Source of the DNA: Chlorophyllum brunneum
Taxonomy: Eukaryota; Basidiomycota; Agaricomycetes; Agaricales; Agaricaceae
DNA length: 64,000 bases
Assembly (NCBI GenBank): GCA_963576785.1
Contig: OY756150.1
Span: forward strand, 1,798,001 to 1,862,000
Direction of reading: 5' to 3'
Part shown: piece by piece, positions 24,125 through 33,794 of the stretch
How the letters are laid out: every line of letters starts with the position of its first letter
Numbering within the stretch: the stretch's first letter is position 1
Notes under the pieces: generated by a model
The model's input: only the letters and a program-made list of their open reading frames with translations
What the model was told of the DNA's origin: nothing
Database searches by the model: none
Position numbers and translations under genes: made by a program

Positions 24125-25728
24125 ACCAATGCAGTAGGGTTGCATCCAAGAAAAGATACCAGCTGGTCAATAGAGACTGGCAGGCCACAACATCTCTTGT
24201 ACAAAGGACAAGAGCACAAGATATGAGTGTGGGTCTCCAAAGGAGCCCCACACTCACAGCCAATAGGCTCTAAAGGATGAAACCAGGAGTGGTACTTGCC
24301 AGTTGATGCATGCCCAAGAATGGCATGATTCACTCTCATTGCAATGGACTGAGAGGGAAAGGAAGAAAGCCAGGAACTCCCATGGAGATATGTTGGCTGT
24401 AAAACCTTGTTCTTACCATCCTTGAGAGCAAGGAAGTTTGAACCATGATAGGAGGAGTCCTGGAAAGAGACTTTCCAGGCCTTCTGTATGGCTACCATGT
24501 TAAGTTTATGTAGCGAATCAATAGACATTGCTAGATGGCATCTAGGGGTGACCTGAAGATTGGGGCATATAAATGTACCTCCTAATGAATGGACCATTTT
24601 GTGGAAGATGGAATGTGAGGGAATGGTCAGGACGATCCCTGAACCATCCCAACAAGAGATGACAAACAGCCAGAGAGTGTCCCTGGCCAGAATGTATGGA
24701 CGGGTCAAGAGCTTGCTTGGCAGAACCAATTGAGTCTGTAAAGACTGCAATATATACAGCCTCAGAAACTGCTGCAGCAGTTCCCAAAGCCATACAAATG
24801 GCAAAAAGTTCAGTATCTGGGGCTGTAACCTTGCCAGTTGGGTGACGCAATGCACAAAGCAGACATGTCCCCCTATAAACATGGGCAGCCAAAACTGCCT
24901 GGTAGTCTCCAATCAATGGCAGACTAGCATCCATCGCTGTGTAGACAACCTGTCTGTCCTCACAATACTTGTGAAGAGTATTGTTGAGCAAATCCACTTG
25001 ACAACCTGCTGGGTTTCCACTGAGTAGGGTATCATACATTTTAAAAATCACCTGGGCCATGTAGTGGTCCAGAAGACAAGAACCTGGCAATGTTTCAAGC
25101 ACAAAGGGCTTGAACATCTCCATTAATTCTGGCAAACAAGAGTTTGCCTCTGTGATTGGCCCCTTGACCTTAACTGCCTGAGCAGGAGTCATGAGAGCAA
25201 TAGATCTGGGGTATGGAATGCACCCAGCAGTATAGTGATGCCCCATAACAGAACATATAGGGTGATTCTCAGAAAGCATGGCAACCCTATGGATGGTATG
25301 GGTAGCCAGCTTCTTGAGATGGAGGTAGATGGGGATGAGACCAGCCAAGGCTTCAGCTCCTCTGGTAGGGCTGGTGCAGAACACACCAGTGATCCACAAT
25401 GCAGCTTTGTGCTGCATAGTGTTAAGTTGTTTCAGAAGGGCCTTATTATGGGCACCTTCATAAAACCAGAGACAGAACCCATATGTAGCAATAGGCACTA
25501 CACATGAGTGGTAGAGTCTCCTCTTCTGGGTAGGAAGAAGGCCTCAAGATGAGTTACCAAGTATGCCCATGGCCTTGACTATGGACAGAGACTTAGTAGC
25601 ATAATGTCAAACATGCTCTTTAAACATAAGAGCCCAGTCGAAGAAAAAACCCAAGTACCTCTAATGGGTCTTAGAGTATAAAGGAGTATTGCCAGTATTG
25701 GGAGTATATCCCAAGTCCAGCATGTTAA
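24125..25728 (-). pseudogene. LINE-C ORF2 C-terminal half, minus strand
   Basis: The frame 25498-24542 gives the end of RT/thumb, then RNase H (YTAMDASLPLIGDY, FTDSIGSAKQALD). The frame 24912-23683 gives the C-terminal zinc knuckle (CECGAPLETHTHILCSC). Compared with the plus copy at 21449, the frame breaks differ. At 25728 (its 5' end in LINE orientation) it joins a tRNA-like sequence. Confidence 0.75.
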
Positions 25729-25739
25729 TTGAGAAAAGT

Positions 25740-25812
25740 GACCACACCAGGGTTTGAACCTGGGACCCTCTGTTAATGCCACAGAAGCTCTAACCACTAA
25801 GCTATATAGTCC
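25740..25812 (-). ncRNA. tRNA-like head fused to LINE-C (SINE-like or tRNA pseudogene)
   Basis: The minus strand gives GGACTATATAGCTTAGTGG..., with an A-box-like TAGCTTAGTGG. A 5-bp anticodon-type stem TCTGT/ACAGA has a 7-nt loop. A perfect T-arm CCAGG-TTCAAAC-CCTGG contains a B box. The acceptor arm does not pair and position 33 is not T, so it is not a working tRNA gene. It sits directly upstream of the truncated LINE-C in LINE orientation, as expected for a tRNA-LINE chimera made by template switching. Confidence 0.45.
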
Positions 25813-25857
25813 TGGTGTATAGGAGTTGGATGGTTAATGATATACCAACCAAGGATG

Positions 25858-26429
25858 TGTTGAGGAAACGACTGTAACAAGTTGTTTGCTGGGGGCAGCA
25901 GTAAACGCAGTGGGAGAGAACGTAGGGTCTACTCACCGAGATAATAAGCTTCTATCTAATACCTGTAGAAAGGTGATTCGGATAGACAGATATTATTGAT
26001 AAATCGGTTAACATCAGAGGAGTAGAGGTCAAAGTTGATTAAATCGATTGAGGTGTTGTACTCAAAGAGATAGGCAATGATGAAGAAGTTGTTCGATTGA
26101 ACAAGATGCAGAACTTAGGTCTGCTACATGGGGTTTATATACATATTGTAACATAGACGAGTCATACTACATAAAATACTAGTATTGCATGGATTGTTCC
26201 TTATGACTCCCTTTAACTGCGGCGTAGTGCCTGCGGAGTACTGCGGAACGTAGTATCTAGTCATTGGTACTATGTAGAATAATCTATCAAGTACTTATGA
26301 CTCTCATCATATGCAGAGCAACTCATAGGAAGTTACTACAGATTGAAGTTACTGGAAAGTAACAGATCAGTCTATTATTATCATAATGACTTCATAGTCT
26401 ATTTCTAGAATATGTCTGAAACTTCAACA
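25858..26429 (-). repeat. 3' LTR of COP-b
   Basis: 572 bp between TGTTGAGG and TTCAACA. The purine tract AAGGAGAAG (minus strand) adjoins it on the inside. Differences from the 5' LTR are few, mostly C/T or G/A; the 5' LTR lacks 3 nt near 32090. Confidence 0.9.
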
Positions 26430-26463
26430 CTTCTCCTTGCTCTGTATTGATATAGAGTTTTAA

Positions 26464-28216
26464 TCACTCAAATGTCAAGCCAAGGCGAGGTCGGAATAGA
26501 TTGAATTTGATTTTGTCTAAATTCTTTGTGAGAATATTGGCAGGATTTTCAGTGCCTTTCACAGAGAATATTTCAATCTTTCCATCTTCTACCAAATCAT
26601 GGATGTAATGGTATTTGACGTCGACGTGTTTTGATCGTTTTTCTGTTACTGGATTTTTGGCCCAAAATATTGAACCCTCATTATCACCGAAGAGATAAGG
26701 GGCTAATGATTGGATACCAATTTCTTCCAACAAATTGACAGTCCAAACAAGTTGTCGACTGCAATCTGACAAAGCCATATATTCGGCTTCAGTGGAAGAT
26801 AATGCAACAGTTTTCTGTTTCCTACTTAACCAAGCAATAGCTCCGCTGGCTACATCTCCCAATCGTTGAGGGCAGCGACTGCAAATATGAGTTGTGCTGT
26901 CTCATAATGGACTACTGGTGAAAATAGTTCATCGTAATCAATTCCCTCTATCTGAGAGAATCCTTTTGCTACTAGTCGAGCATGGTATTGACCATCTGAT
27001 TTGGGTGTAAAGACCCATCTATTTTTGACAGCTTTTCTTCCAGGCAGAAGTTTAGCTAAGTCATAAACATGTCTTTCTTTGAGTGAATTTAACTCTTCTA
27101 AGCATGCTTTCCACCATTTAGATTTCTCTTCTGATGGTAGTCGATTTAGATCCTTGAAAGAAATAGGAACTAATGGTGATTCGACTTTTTGAGTGCACAG
27201 ATAATTAATCATCCCTACTCCTCCTTCTCTGCATAAGTCTTCTAATGTAGAAGTTTCATGCTGAGAACATTTATCGATTATTCCAGGTTTGGAAACCTCT
27301 GATTGAATTTGTCTAACAAGTCTACTTGTAGAACTTGTCAACTTCGACTTAGGAGGTTGGAACATCTCATAGTCCTGGAGAATTTTGGTTGGATGCTTTG
27401 TAGAACCATAGAAGTTTCCTGGACATTCAGGTACTTTTCTGGTTCTTTGTGGTCTCTGAGGTATTTCAGTAACCAGTATTTGATCCGAGTGACCTTGTGG
27501 TACAGAAGGACCAGCATCCCAATCATCTTCGACAGGGGTATAGGGTATGAATGGTTGTACATCTGGATCATCTCTTTGAGAAGGTGGATGGTTTGGACTT
27601 TCAGTGTGATTGGGTGGATCAGTATATGATAACCCATCACTGTCATCATCTTCTGGTATTTGTGCTTCTCTTGGTAGAAGAGAATGTTTTGCACAATACT
27701 ATCCCACTCTTCTTGAATATCTGTATCGATATTTGGTGCTTTTCCCTTTCCTTTATTCTTTTTAGGTTCAGGGAAAGGAGTTGGAATACGTCCATGAACA
27801 GATCTATAAGTCCTATTTTCCAGAAAACTTTCGGGAGAAGTTTGGGGTATAGGGCTTGATGGTCTATCAAAAGATAAACCAGTAGATGGATCTGGAGCAT
27901 GGAAGACAATTACTTCCGAAGGTGTGCTTCAAGAAGTAGAAGATGATCGTTGGTTCATCTGTTCTTCTCGCTTCTTCCCAATACATTTAGGGAAGTGTTT
28001 GTCACTGAATACGGCTGTTGGAGATATATAGATTACATTTCCATTTAGGTGCCTCATAAAATGATAGTTTTTCCTATCTGATGTCCAACCAAGGAAAATC
28101 ATGAGTTCTGACTTCGCTGTCAGTTTATTGTCTCTTATCTCTTTTGGGAGAAAGACATAAGCACCGCAGCCAAAGACTCTCTCTTTGGAGATGTCTGGAA
28201 TCTTCTGATTCAACAC
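26464..28216 (-). pseudogene. COP-b RT start and RNase H, with RT core missing
   Basis: 28216-27929 continues the integrase/GKO region (FGCGAYVFLPKEI). 27909-27366 is the acidic/proline linker. 27365-26850 holds the start of RT (WVFTPKSDGQYHARLVAKGF, ...VAALNDWEM). The next codon is TAG, and the sequence jumps straight to the late RNase H part (SGAIAWLSRKQKT, 26862-26464, another frame). In COP-a the same two points (about 4380 and 5205) are ~825 bp apart. The linker has a TGA where COP-a has CAA, both explained by an ancestral CGA changed on opposite strands. Bases 27147-27980 are identical to 37537-38370 in COP-c. Confidence 0.8.
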
Positions 28217-28231
28217 TTCATAAGGTGTTTT

Positions 28232-31200
28232 TCACATGAGCCGTGATACCGGTGTTTTATTATAGATATGTATCACATGATCTATAGAAAACTCCCACCA
28301 ACCATCAGGAATACAAGCATGATGCTGCATGGCTTCTGCTTTATCCATTAGAGTTCGGTTCAAGTGTTCCGCTTGACCATTTTGTTGGTGTATGTGCAGT
28401 GCACTAGTCTCATGTATGATCCCTAATGAGCGCAAATGAGATTGCAACTCATCAGTTGCATATTCTCCTCCTCTATCAGTGCAGAGATTTTTTAATTTAG
28501 TCTCGTATTGAGTCTGAATTAAGGCAATGAAATTTTTCATTTCTTCTGCTGCTTCTGATTTCTTATGGAGGAGGCAGATCCATCCATGAGAGGAAAAGTC
28601 ATCCATTATGGTCATGACCCATTTAAATTTATGGTAAGAAAGAATTGGAAGTTCAACTAAATCCGAGTGTATTCTTCCGAATGGACGCTTTGCGCGTGTA
28701 GGGTTCTCTCTAAAGGGTTTCTGGTGCATCTTTCCCTTGGCACAACCATCACAGACTGGCTTTTTCTCGGGAATCCGCACCGGAGTAAACCCAATCGTAT
28801 TTTTCTCAAAATGATTGAGGATACGATTAGAGGGATGTCCTAATCTCGCATGTACAACTTTGTAGCCAACAATCGGATCCGCAGTCATAGCTGCTTGTTC
28901 CGAATGTACAATTTTTGTATTAACAAAATGTAAAGTAGTGTTGCAACTTGCTGAAGGATATGCTTGAAGAATAGTATTTCCTTCGCTATCAACTACTACT
29001 GATTCGTTGGCATCTGTTCTAACAGTTTTGCCATCCTGGCATAACTGTCCCACTGACATTAGTCGTTCAGAGGTTCCTTTTAGAAGGAAGACTGGATATA
29101 TTAATATCTGCATTGGTTGAACGCTGTCAGTCTTCCCGTTATAGACTCTATGCTTAAGCATAACTGCGCCAAGACCAACTGCATTAAGGTAGGGGCCTTG
29201 TGCTCCTACAGTCTTAATTGGGATTGAAACTTCGAGTTCTTCGAAGTTGATGAAGTCTTCCACATAAGGGGTATAATGACATGATGCCCCTGAGTCTAAT
29301 AACCATACGTCACTATATTCTTCTAGTGGCGTTATGATTTGATCATTGCTTAGTGATCGAGATCTAAATTGATCCGGTACTCTTAAATACTGATCGGGCA
29401 TGCGCGTGGAGAAACAAGAAAATTGAGAAGTGTTAAAACACTTCTCATTCATCGATTCGCACAAACAAAATACATGATTATGGGATCCTAAAGATCCCGA
29501 TTGCGTATTTACATGCCCAGCCCCCGACGTCCTTTCCCCTTGCCCTTGCCCTTCTTCTTGTGAAGACGGCTGGTCGGCATATTGGTGACAGGACTGTATA
29601 TCAGGTTTAGTAAGAGTATCTGAGATCGAATTGATCACGTACCCAGCTCCTCCCTTCTTCTTGAAGTCACTCCCGTAGTCAGTCGACAAAAGTCCGAGAG
29701 ACACCTCAGATTGAGGTGCCGAAGCAAAGGGTTCGGACTTCGGAGACTTCAGGAGAGGCCCAGAAGAGGGTCCTGCAACGTTTGCAGGGTTCCTGGGGTC
29801 GCGGATGTCGTAGGCGACATCCTGAGCCGGCGCCATGAGGTCGTCAACCTCCTTCTCGCTCTCAAGCCGTTTGAAGGCTTCGTCTACCAACACTGTAAGT
29901 GTGGCAGGTTGCCTGTCAGCGGTCTTGTTCTTCTGAGTAAGAGAGTATCTCTTACTCTGGAATCGCTCCGTTGGAGGGGAGGCCCAAGGAAGAGGAGGGA
30001 ATTCCTCTTCGTAAGTCCTAACGGTCGGAGCTACTATTTCCTCCGGAGGAGGAAGGTAGTACGGCCAAACCTCTCCGGGTTCAAGTGAGTTGCCCCGGGC
30101 AACGGAGTCCATGCTTGGAATCTTTACCACATGATGCATAGCCAAATTGAGTTTATTCCCAAATTTGGGAGAAATCAATAAGGCATATGGCGAGTTATGA
30201 GGTAAAAGAAAAGCAAAACGGATGCGAGTCGCGTTAATATTGGGGTTACTGTGTTTCAAGAACCATTTACTCACTCTTGTGTGACCTTCACAGGTACAAC
30301 CTGGGGGGTGTCCAGAAGGAACCAAAGGTGCACCGGGAGGTGTCACCAATCGTCCTTGTTGGGCGTGGGGGTGAGAGACCTCATGCATCCGTCGATCATA
30401 ATGATCGAGGGCACGTTTCTTCACCATTTGCATGGGCGAAGGACCAGTGACGCAGTCGCGCCAGGTGGTCACCTGTTGGATCCGCAGTGAGTTTTCAAGC
30501 AGGGCGGTGAAACATAAGTTTCGTGCTTCAGCACGCACCTTTTTCTCGAGCTCAGCACGAGCATTCTCTCGTGCCTGCTGGACCTTCTTGGGATTAACCC
30601 AAGTAAGCGGTTTTGGTCTCTCACTCACTAATACACGAGTGGTTGGAGGAGCGGGAGCGGGAACGGGTTGAGGCGCATCCATGCGCCTCATCAGGTCAAA
30701 GGGGGTCATCCCCGGACCAGTGAAGCGACGGACCACCGGTTCCGTGGCAGCGGCAAAGCCCGCCATGGCTTCCGCCATGTGGGCCTGGGGTCTACCCTGG
30801 CGCTTTTTGGGCTTCTTCTTCTTCTTCTGGACGTTAATCCAGGTAGGAGAAGGGGGAGAAGGCTGAGGGGGCTGCCCACTCGGATTGGCAGGGTGGCGAG
30901 GACCTCTCGCAGGCTGGGCCCTGGTATCGCCTCCAGGGTGGAAGCGGTTCCAAGGTGGTCCAGGGCAAGTCCTGGGGATATTGCCCTGAGGGCGAGTTTG
31001 GTAGTTAGCAGTTGCGGCGAAGGAGGCTTGTGGGTTAGACATGTTAGGTCTTGACCCTTCACGTCTTGACCACTCCGCATTTATAGCCTGCTGAACTACC
31101 TCCCAGGTCATATCTACAACATCGTGATTATTCGCCAATGTTGTTTGGGCCACTGCATTCCAATCCGGTGGTAATGCGTTCAAAGCGATCATCGCACCAA

Positions 31201-31660
31201 GAACTTCTGGCAATTTTACCTTAGCTGTTTCTAATTGAGAAGCCATTGTTCTCAATTCAGCTAGATCCATTGCTGGATCTTGATTCCCTGTAATGCGCTT
31301 TCGCAACATTCTTTGGAGAATTGAATACACTGTGGCAGGAGAAGGTGTCCCAAAGCGGGTTTTCAAATCAGTCCAGAGGAATCCAGGAGCATCATGCCCA
31401 TGGAGTAACAGGGAATCAGGTAAGGTGCCATTAATAACAGCCAATGCCTGACCTCTCAATTGTTCTCTCCTTCTATCTTCCTCCATTAAGGTGGTAGGAT
31501 TGGCAGGAGAGAGATCCTGGTCTGTCACAGTCCATCCGGACTGGTCAGAACCAGTGACAGAAATGAGGGTTAGGGCATCCTGAAGCCTTCTAGACCAGAA
31601 CGCATAGTTCTTTGGCCCATTGAGCTTAGGTAAACCAGCGACGATATTATTAGTAGACAT
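28232..31660 (-). CDS. COP-b Gag-protease-integrase polyprotein (1142 codons)
   Basis: It starts MSTNNIVAGLPKL at 31660, as does the related gag at 41340. Residues 1-225 are a copia-type gag capsid region. Residues ~225-785 form an unusually long spacer rich in Pro, Arg and Lys, with no CCHC knuckle, and with a conserved block near WVNPKKVQQARENARAELEK and CTCEGH. Protease follows (DSGASCHYT, ~788), then the pre-integrase histidines (HARLGHPSN, ~937), CDGCAKGK (~970), and the integrase core with D (~998), D in CTDRGGEYA (~1061) and E in NGQAEHLN (~1094). The frame ends with a TGA where COP-a has TGG, so the stop is a mutation. It is the longest open frame in the window. Its gag part is visibly richer in G+C and CpG than its pol part. 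Confidence 0.85.
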   Translation of the reverse strand: MSTNNIVAGLPKLNGPKNYAFWSRRLQDALTLISVTGSDQSGWTVTDQDLSPANPTTLMEEDRRREQLRGQALAVINGTLPDSLLLHGHDAPGFLWTDLKTRFGTPSPATVYSILQRMLRKRITGNQDPAMDLAELRTMASQLETAKVKLPEVLGAMIALNALPPDWNAVAQTTLANNHDVVDMTWEVVQQAINAEWSRREGSRPNMSNPQASFAATANYQTRPQGNIPRTCPGPPWNRFHPGGDTRAQPARGPRHPANPSGQPPQPSPPSPTWINVQKKKKKPKKRQGRPQAHMAEAMAGFAAATEPVVRRFTGPGMTPFDLMRRMDAPQPVPAPAPPTTRVLVSERPKPLTWVNPKKVQQARENARAELEKKVRAEARNLCFTALLENSLRIQQVTTWRDCVTGPSPMQMVKKRALDHYDRRMHEVSHPHAQQGRLVTPPGAPLVPSGHPPGCTCEGHTRVSKWFLKHSNPNINATRIRFAFLLPHNSPYALLISPKFGNKLNLAMHHVVKIPSMDSVARGNSLEPGEVWPYYLPPPEEIVAPTVRTYEEEFPPLPWASPPTERFQSKRYSLTQKNKTADRQPATLTVLVDEAFKRLESEKEVDDLMAPAQDVAYDIRDPRNPANVAGPSSGPLLKSPKSEPFASAPQSEVSLGLLSTDYGSDFKKKGGAGYVINSISDTLTKPDIQSCHQYADQPSSQEEGQGQGERTSGAGHVNTQSGSLGSHNHVFCLCESMNEKCFNTSQFSCFSTRMPDQYLRVPDQFRSRSLSNDQIITPLEEYSDVWLLDSGASCHYTPYVEDFINFEELEVSIPIKTVGAQGPYLNAVGLGAVMLKHRVYNGKTDSVQPMQILIYPVFLLKGTSERLMSVGQLCQDGKTVRTDANESVVVDSEGNTILQAYPSASCNTTLHFVNTKIVHSEQAAMTADPIVGYKVVHARLGHPSNRILNHFEKNTIGFTPVRIPEKKPVCDGCAKGKMHQKPFRENPTRAKRPFGRIHSDLVELPILSYHKFKWVMTIMDDFSSHGWICLLHKKSEAAEEMKNFIALIQTQYETKLKNLCTDRGGEYATDELQSHLRSLGIIHETSALHIHQQNGQAEHLNRTLMDKAEAMQHHACIPDGWWEFSIDHVIHIYNKTPVSRLM

Positions 31661-31807
31661 AATATCTTCGTCGAGTGTATTTCTTTCTAGAAGAAAATTC
31701 TCGTATCAGCAATGATCAAATACAAGGATAACTCTGTCAGGTAAAGCCCTATCATCCTATCTCGGTTAGAGGGGATGATAATGGTTTAACCATCGGTAAG
31801 GCTACCG

Positions 31808-31819
31808 GGGCCCATAACC
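31808..31819 (-). promoter_or_regulatory. COP-b primer binding site, initiator tRNA-Met anticodon arm
   Basis: Minus-strand GGTTATGGGCCC directly follows the 5' LTR. Its complement, GGGCCCATAACC, is the anticodon stem-loop of eukaryotic initiator tRNA-Met. Priming from this internal site is known for Drosophila copia and Ty5. The same site follows the LTR at 41177. Confidence 0.7.
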
Positions 31820-32388
31820 TGTTGAGGAAACGACCGTAATGAGTTGTTTGCTGGGGGCAGCAGTAAACGCAGTGGGAGAGAACGTAGGGTCTACTCACCG
31901 AGATAATAAGCTTCTATCTGATACCTGTAGAAAGGTAATTCGGATAGACAGATATTATTGATAAATCGGTTAACGTCAGAGGAGTAGAGGTCAAAGTTGA
32001 TTAAATCGATTGAGGTGTTGTACTCAAAGAGATAGGCAATGATGAAGAAGTTGTTCGATTGAACAAGATGCAGAACTTAGGTCTGCTAGGGGTTTATATA
32101 CATATTGTAACATAGACGAGTCATACTACATAAAATACTAGTATTGCATGAATTGTTCCTTATGACTCCCTTTAACTGCGGCGTAGTGCCTGCGGAGTAC
32201 TGCAGAACATAGTATCTAGTCATTGGTACTATGTAGAATAATCTATCAAGTACTTATGACTCTCATCGTATGCAGAGCAACTCATAGGAAGTTACTACGG
32301 AATGAAGTTACTGGAAAGTAACGGATCAGTCTATTATTATCATAATGACTTCATAGTCTATTTCTAGAATATGTCCGAAACTTCAACA
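31820..32388 (-). repeat. 5' LTR of COP-b
   Basis: 569 bp, TGTTGAGG to TTCAACA, followed outside by GGATG. The minus strand holds TATATAAACC as a likely TATA box. Confidence 0.9.
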
Positions 32389-32393
32389 GGATG

Positions 32394-32508
32394 AAGGTGG
32401 AACACAAGGCTGCAGACCTCTTCCAGGGACTGAGATATGAGGCAGACTATATGTGAATGCAGAGCTTCTGACCTGCTAGGTGACTTGACCTGTCATCACC
32501 TAACATAA
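32394..32508. other. Unassigned 115 bp right of COP-b
   Basis: The sequence between the COP-b target duplication and LINE-C shows no gene. With 25813-25857 it forms the site into which COP-b inserted. Confidence 0.4.
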
Positions 32509-33794
32509 GGGGCCAGTCACAGAGGCAAACTCTTGTTTGCCAGAATTAACAGAGACATTCGAGCCCTTTGTGCTTGAGCATCACCAGGTTCTTGTTTCCT
32601 GGACTGCTATGCAGCCCAGGTGACTTTTAAAATGTATAATGCCTTGCTCAGTGGAAACCCAGCAGGTTGTCAAGTAGATTTGCTCAACAATACTCTTCGC
32701 AAGTATTGTGAGGACAAACAGGTTGTCTACGCAGCAATGGATGCTAGTCTGCCATTGATTGGAGACTACCAGGCAGTTTTGGCTGCCCATGTTTATAGGG
32801 GGACATGTCTGCTTTGTGTGTCATATCACCCAACTGGCAAGGTTACAGTCCCAGATGCTGAACCTTTCACCATTTATATGGCTTTGGGAACTGCTGTGGT
32901 TGTTTCTGAGGCTGTACATATTGTGGTCTTTACAGACTCAATTGGTTCTGCCAAGCAAGCTCTTGACCTGTCTGTATATTCTGGCCAGAGACACTCCCTG
33001 GCTGTTTGTCATCTCTCATTGGAGTGGTTCAGGGATTGTCCTGATGGTTCCCTCACATTCTGGTCTGTTCTGTCTTCAGCAAAATGGTTCATTCATCAGG
33101 AGGTGCATTTATATGCCACTGATCTCCAAGTCACCACTGGACACCATCCAGCGATGTCTATTGATTTTTTGCATAAACTCAATGTAGCAACTGTTCAGAA
33201 GGCCTGGAAGGTTACTTTCCAGGACTCCTTGTATTGAGGTTCAAACTTCCTTGTTCTCAAGGATAGTAAGAACAAAGTATTACAGCCATCATACCTCTAT
33301 GGAGGTTTGTGGCTTCCTTTCTTTCCCTCTCAGTCCATTATGACAAGAGCAAACCGTGCTATCCCCAGGCATGCACCAACTGGTGAGTACTGCTCCCGGT
33401 TTCATCCTCTAGAGCCTATTGGCTGCAAGTGTGGGGCTCCTCTGGAAACCCACAATCATATCTTGTGCTCTTGTCCATTATACAAGAGACATCATGGCCT
33501 ACCAGTCTCTATTGACCAGCTGGTATCTTTTCTTAAGTGCAATCCCTCTGCATTCACATTTAAGGCCAACACACTGCTTGTGGGAGTTGGATAACATGGT
33601 GCGGCCCCTACTAGCTTCCTATGTCTCTAACATATGTAGAAGTTAATTACAAATTGACACATACTCTCCTTAGGGAGGGAAGGCTAGGAGTTACTCATTA
33701 TTCTGGTCTAGGATTTGCACATCCATGTATGTTTCCACGACCATTCACCCAGACTGCCTGTCAGTGGTCTAGTTTGGCCAGAGGAGAGCCTGAT
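32509..33794 (+). pseudogene. LINE-C ORF2 C-terminal end, plus strand
   Basis: The frame 32620-33237 encodes RNase H (YAAMDASLPLIGDYQ, VVFTDSIGSAKQALD). 33307-33594 gives the C-terminal knuckle (CKCGAPLETHNHILCSC) and the common end KANTLLVGVG. Part of the 3' UTR follows, without poly-A; it passes into a copia fragment at ~33795. Confidence 0.7.

Larger units (their letters stand above)
25858..32388 (-). mobile_element. Ty1/Copia element COP-b, complete ends, RT core deleted
   Basis: 6531 bp with LTRs 25858-26429 and 31820-32388, and the direct duplication GGATG at 25853-25857 and 32389-32393. It carries a primer site, an 1142-codon gag-protease-integrase frame and the RNase H end. The ~825 bp that encode the RT core, including YVDD, are absent. 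Intact ends and target duplication show it inserted as one unit; the lost RT means it cannot move alone. Confidence 0.9.

Noticed and set aside
25740..25812. Functional tRNA gene
   Set aside because: The acceptor arm does not pair and the anticodon loop lacks T at position 33; it is joined to a LINE fragment.
29711..31080. Long plus-strand ORFs opposite the copia gag
   Set aside because: They are antisense to the intact 1142-codon polyprotein in a GC-rich stretch; no motif is recognisable and they are not kept in COP-a or COP-c.
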